The position numbers and the translations under genes were made by a program. A stretch of 5,814 bases of DNA from Bacillota bacterium (GTDB taxonomy: Bacteria; Bacillota; Clostridia; Oscillospirales; Oscillospiraceae). The DNA is taken from the NCBI GenBank assembly GCA_029268085.1, contig JAJUHD010000155.1:1-5814 (forward strand), written 5' to 3'. Numbering within the stretch: the first letter of the stretch is position 1; the number at the start of each line of letters is the position of its first letter. Under the pieces are notes generated by a model. It worked only from the letters and a program-made list of their open reading frames with translations, had not been told where the DNA came from and did not search any database. This document shows, in pieces, positions 5,258 to 5,814 of the stretch.

Positions 5258-5814
5258 TTATTCCGGCAGAGCTTCCCGCTGAAGCTGATATTGTCCAGTG
5301 TCCACATCTATTGTCATGTGATAAATTCCTTTTTCATGTATGATTTTGTCCTTCTCCTCCGAAAAATAGGAAATAACATCCTCCTTAAGTACCGTAGTGA
5401 AATAAAATGTATTTCCGTCTTCAGAAAAACGGAGGTCTTCCAGCTCCTGACTCGGAGTAAATCCCCAAGCTTTGTCACAAATTCCCGGATCCAACCACCG
5501 TACTCCGCCGTCGCGATACACAAAACACAAACTTGAGGTTGCGCGCAGCATGCCGATGCAATCCTTTCGTATAAACGTAGCTTTAGTCCCCTCTATCCTG
5601 AATCTCTCACGAGTCATATTATTATAGTTTAATGCGAAATCAATTCCTTGCTCATAGGTAAAGAGATGGACCGCATTACCGTTCTTCCTGCTGACGGGAG
5701 CTTTTTCATATAGTCGCAGGAATGTGACTATGCACTGCTCAACGGTAAAGTATTCCTCCGGCAAAAAGGAGCCGTCCTCCATGCCATTCATTACATTCCA
5801 TGAAGAAAGCGCCT
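5258..5814 (-). CDS. SLH-repeat-like protein, C-terminal part (5' end beyond the window)
   Basis: The frame is open through the right edge, so the 184 codons visible are the C-terminal end of a longer protein. The first in-frame ATG (5791-5789) has no ribosome binding site, and the codons before it (ALSSWNV) continue the same domain, so it is not the start. The segment from SSWNVMNGMEDGSF through FTVEQCIVTFLRLYE resembles the second half of an S-layer-homology repeat (G-x-DGSF-xP ... T-x-EQ ... LY). If so, the protein is probably exported and attached to the cell envelope; the signal peptide would be outside the window. After the spacer APVSRKNGNAVHLFTYEQG comes a beta-rich region with RFSEDGNTFYFTT and a DVDTGQ stretch near the end, which I do not recognise. 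Codon use looks more AT-rich than in mnmE and ppdK, hinting at accessory origin. It is convergent with ppdK and has its own terminator. Confidence 0.7.
   Translation of the reverse strand, partial: ALSSWNVMNGMEDGSFLPEEYFTVEQCIVTFLRLYEKAPVSRKNGNAVHLFTYEQGIDFALNYNNMTRERFRIEGTKATFIRKDCIGMLRATSSLCFVYRDGGVRWLDPGICDKAWGFTPSQELEDLRFSEDGNTFYFTTVLKEDVISYFSEEKDKIIHEKGIYHMTIDVDTGQYQLQREALPE

Noticed and set aside
5291..5536. Plus-strand frame inside the SLH-like gene
   Set aside because: It lies opposite a longer frame that is open to the window edge, has an SLH-like motif and has its own terminator. The plus-strand peptide has no features of a real protein.

Overview
The window is bacterial chromosome. 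It carries two well-conserved housekeeping genes (mnmE and ppdK), one tRNA-Ser gene, and mobile or accessory DNA at both ends. Taxonomy cannot be fixed from the sequence. A bacterial-type PPDK of C. symbiosum length, good Shine-Dalgarno sites, a chromosomally encoded CCA tail and an SLH-like protein fit an anaerobe such as a Synergistota or Firmicutes (Clostridia) member. That placement is inference.

Left end (1-~490): the 5' end of an IS3-family insertion sequence runs leftward out of the window, with the OrfA start codon at 64. Its outer end, near 143-148, abuts an open frame (152-385) that resembles the C-terminal end of a tyrosine recombinase. The most economical reading is that the IS landed in, or truncated, an integrase gene. 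That remnant lies about 150 bp from the 3' end of a minus-strand tRNA-Ser(CGA) gene, the usual kind of integration target, so this looks like the decayed edge of an integrated element.

tRNA region (~490-680): tRNA-Ser(CGA) is on the minus strand, with a consensus-like promoter upstream and a perfect 18-bp terminator hairpin directly downstream. The same hairpin could stop plus-strand transcription coming from the integrase side.

Core (775-4986): mnmE (tRNA wobble-uridine modification GTPase) and ppdK (pyruvate, phosphate dikinase) are both on the plus strand, 144 nt apart. Each has its own candidate promoter. Both proteins are full length with their catalytic motifs intact. Their functions are unrelated, and I see no strong terminator between them, so some read-through is possible.

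Right end (4987-5814): ppdK is convergent with a minus-strand gene whose reading frame is open to the right edge of the window. The 271-nt gap holds two strong hairpin terminators, one per direction, with about 90 nt of unexplained sequence between them. The visible part of the minus-strand gene starts in what looks like an S-layer-homology-type repeat and ends in a beta-rich domain I do not recognise.

I found no CRISPR array, toxin-antitoxin pair, defence system or clearly undescribed system. The most notable points are the IS/integrase/tRNA arrangement and the C-terminal domain of the right-hand partial gene.
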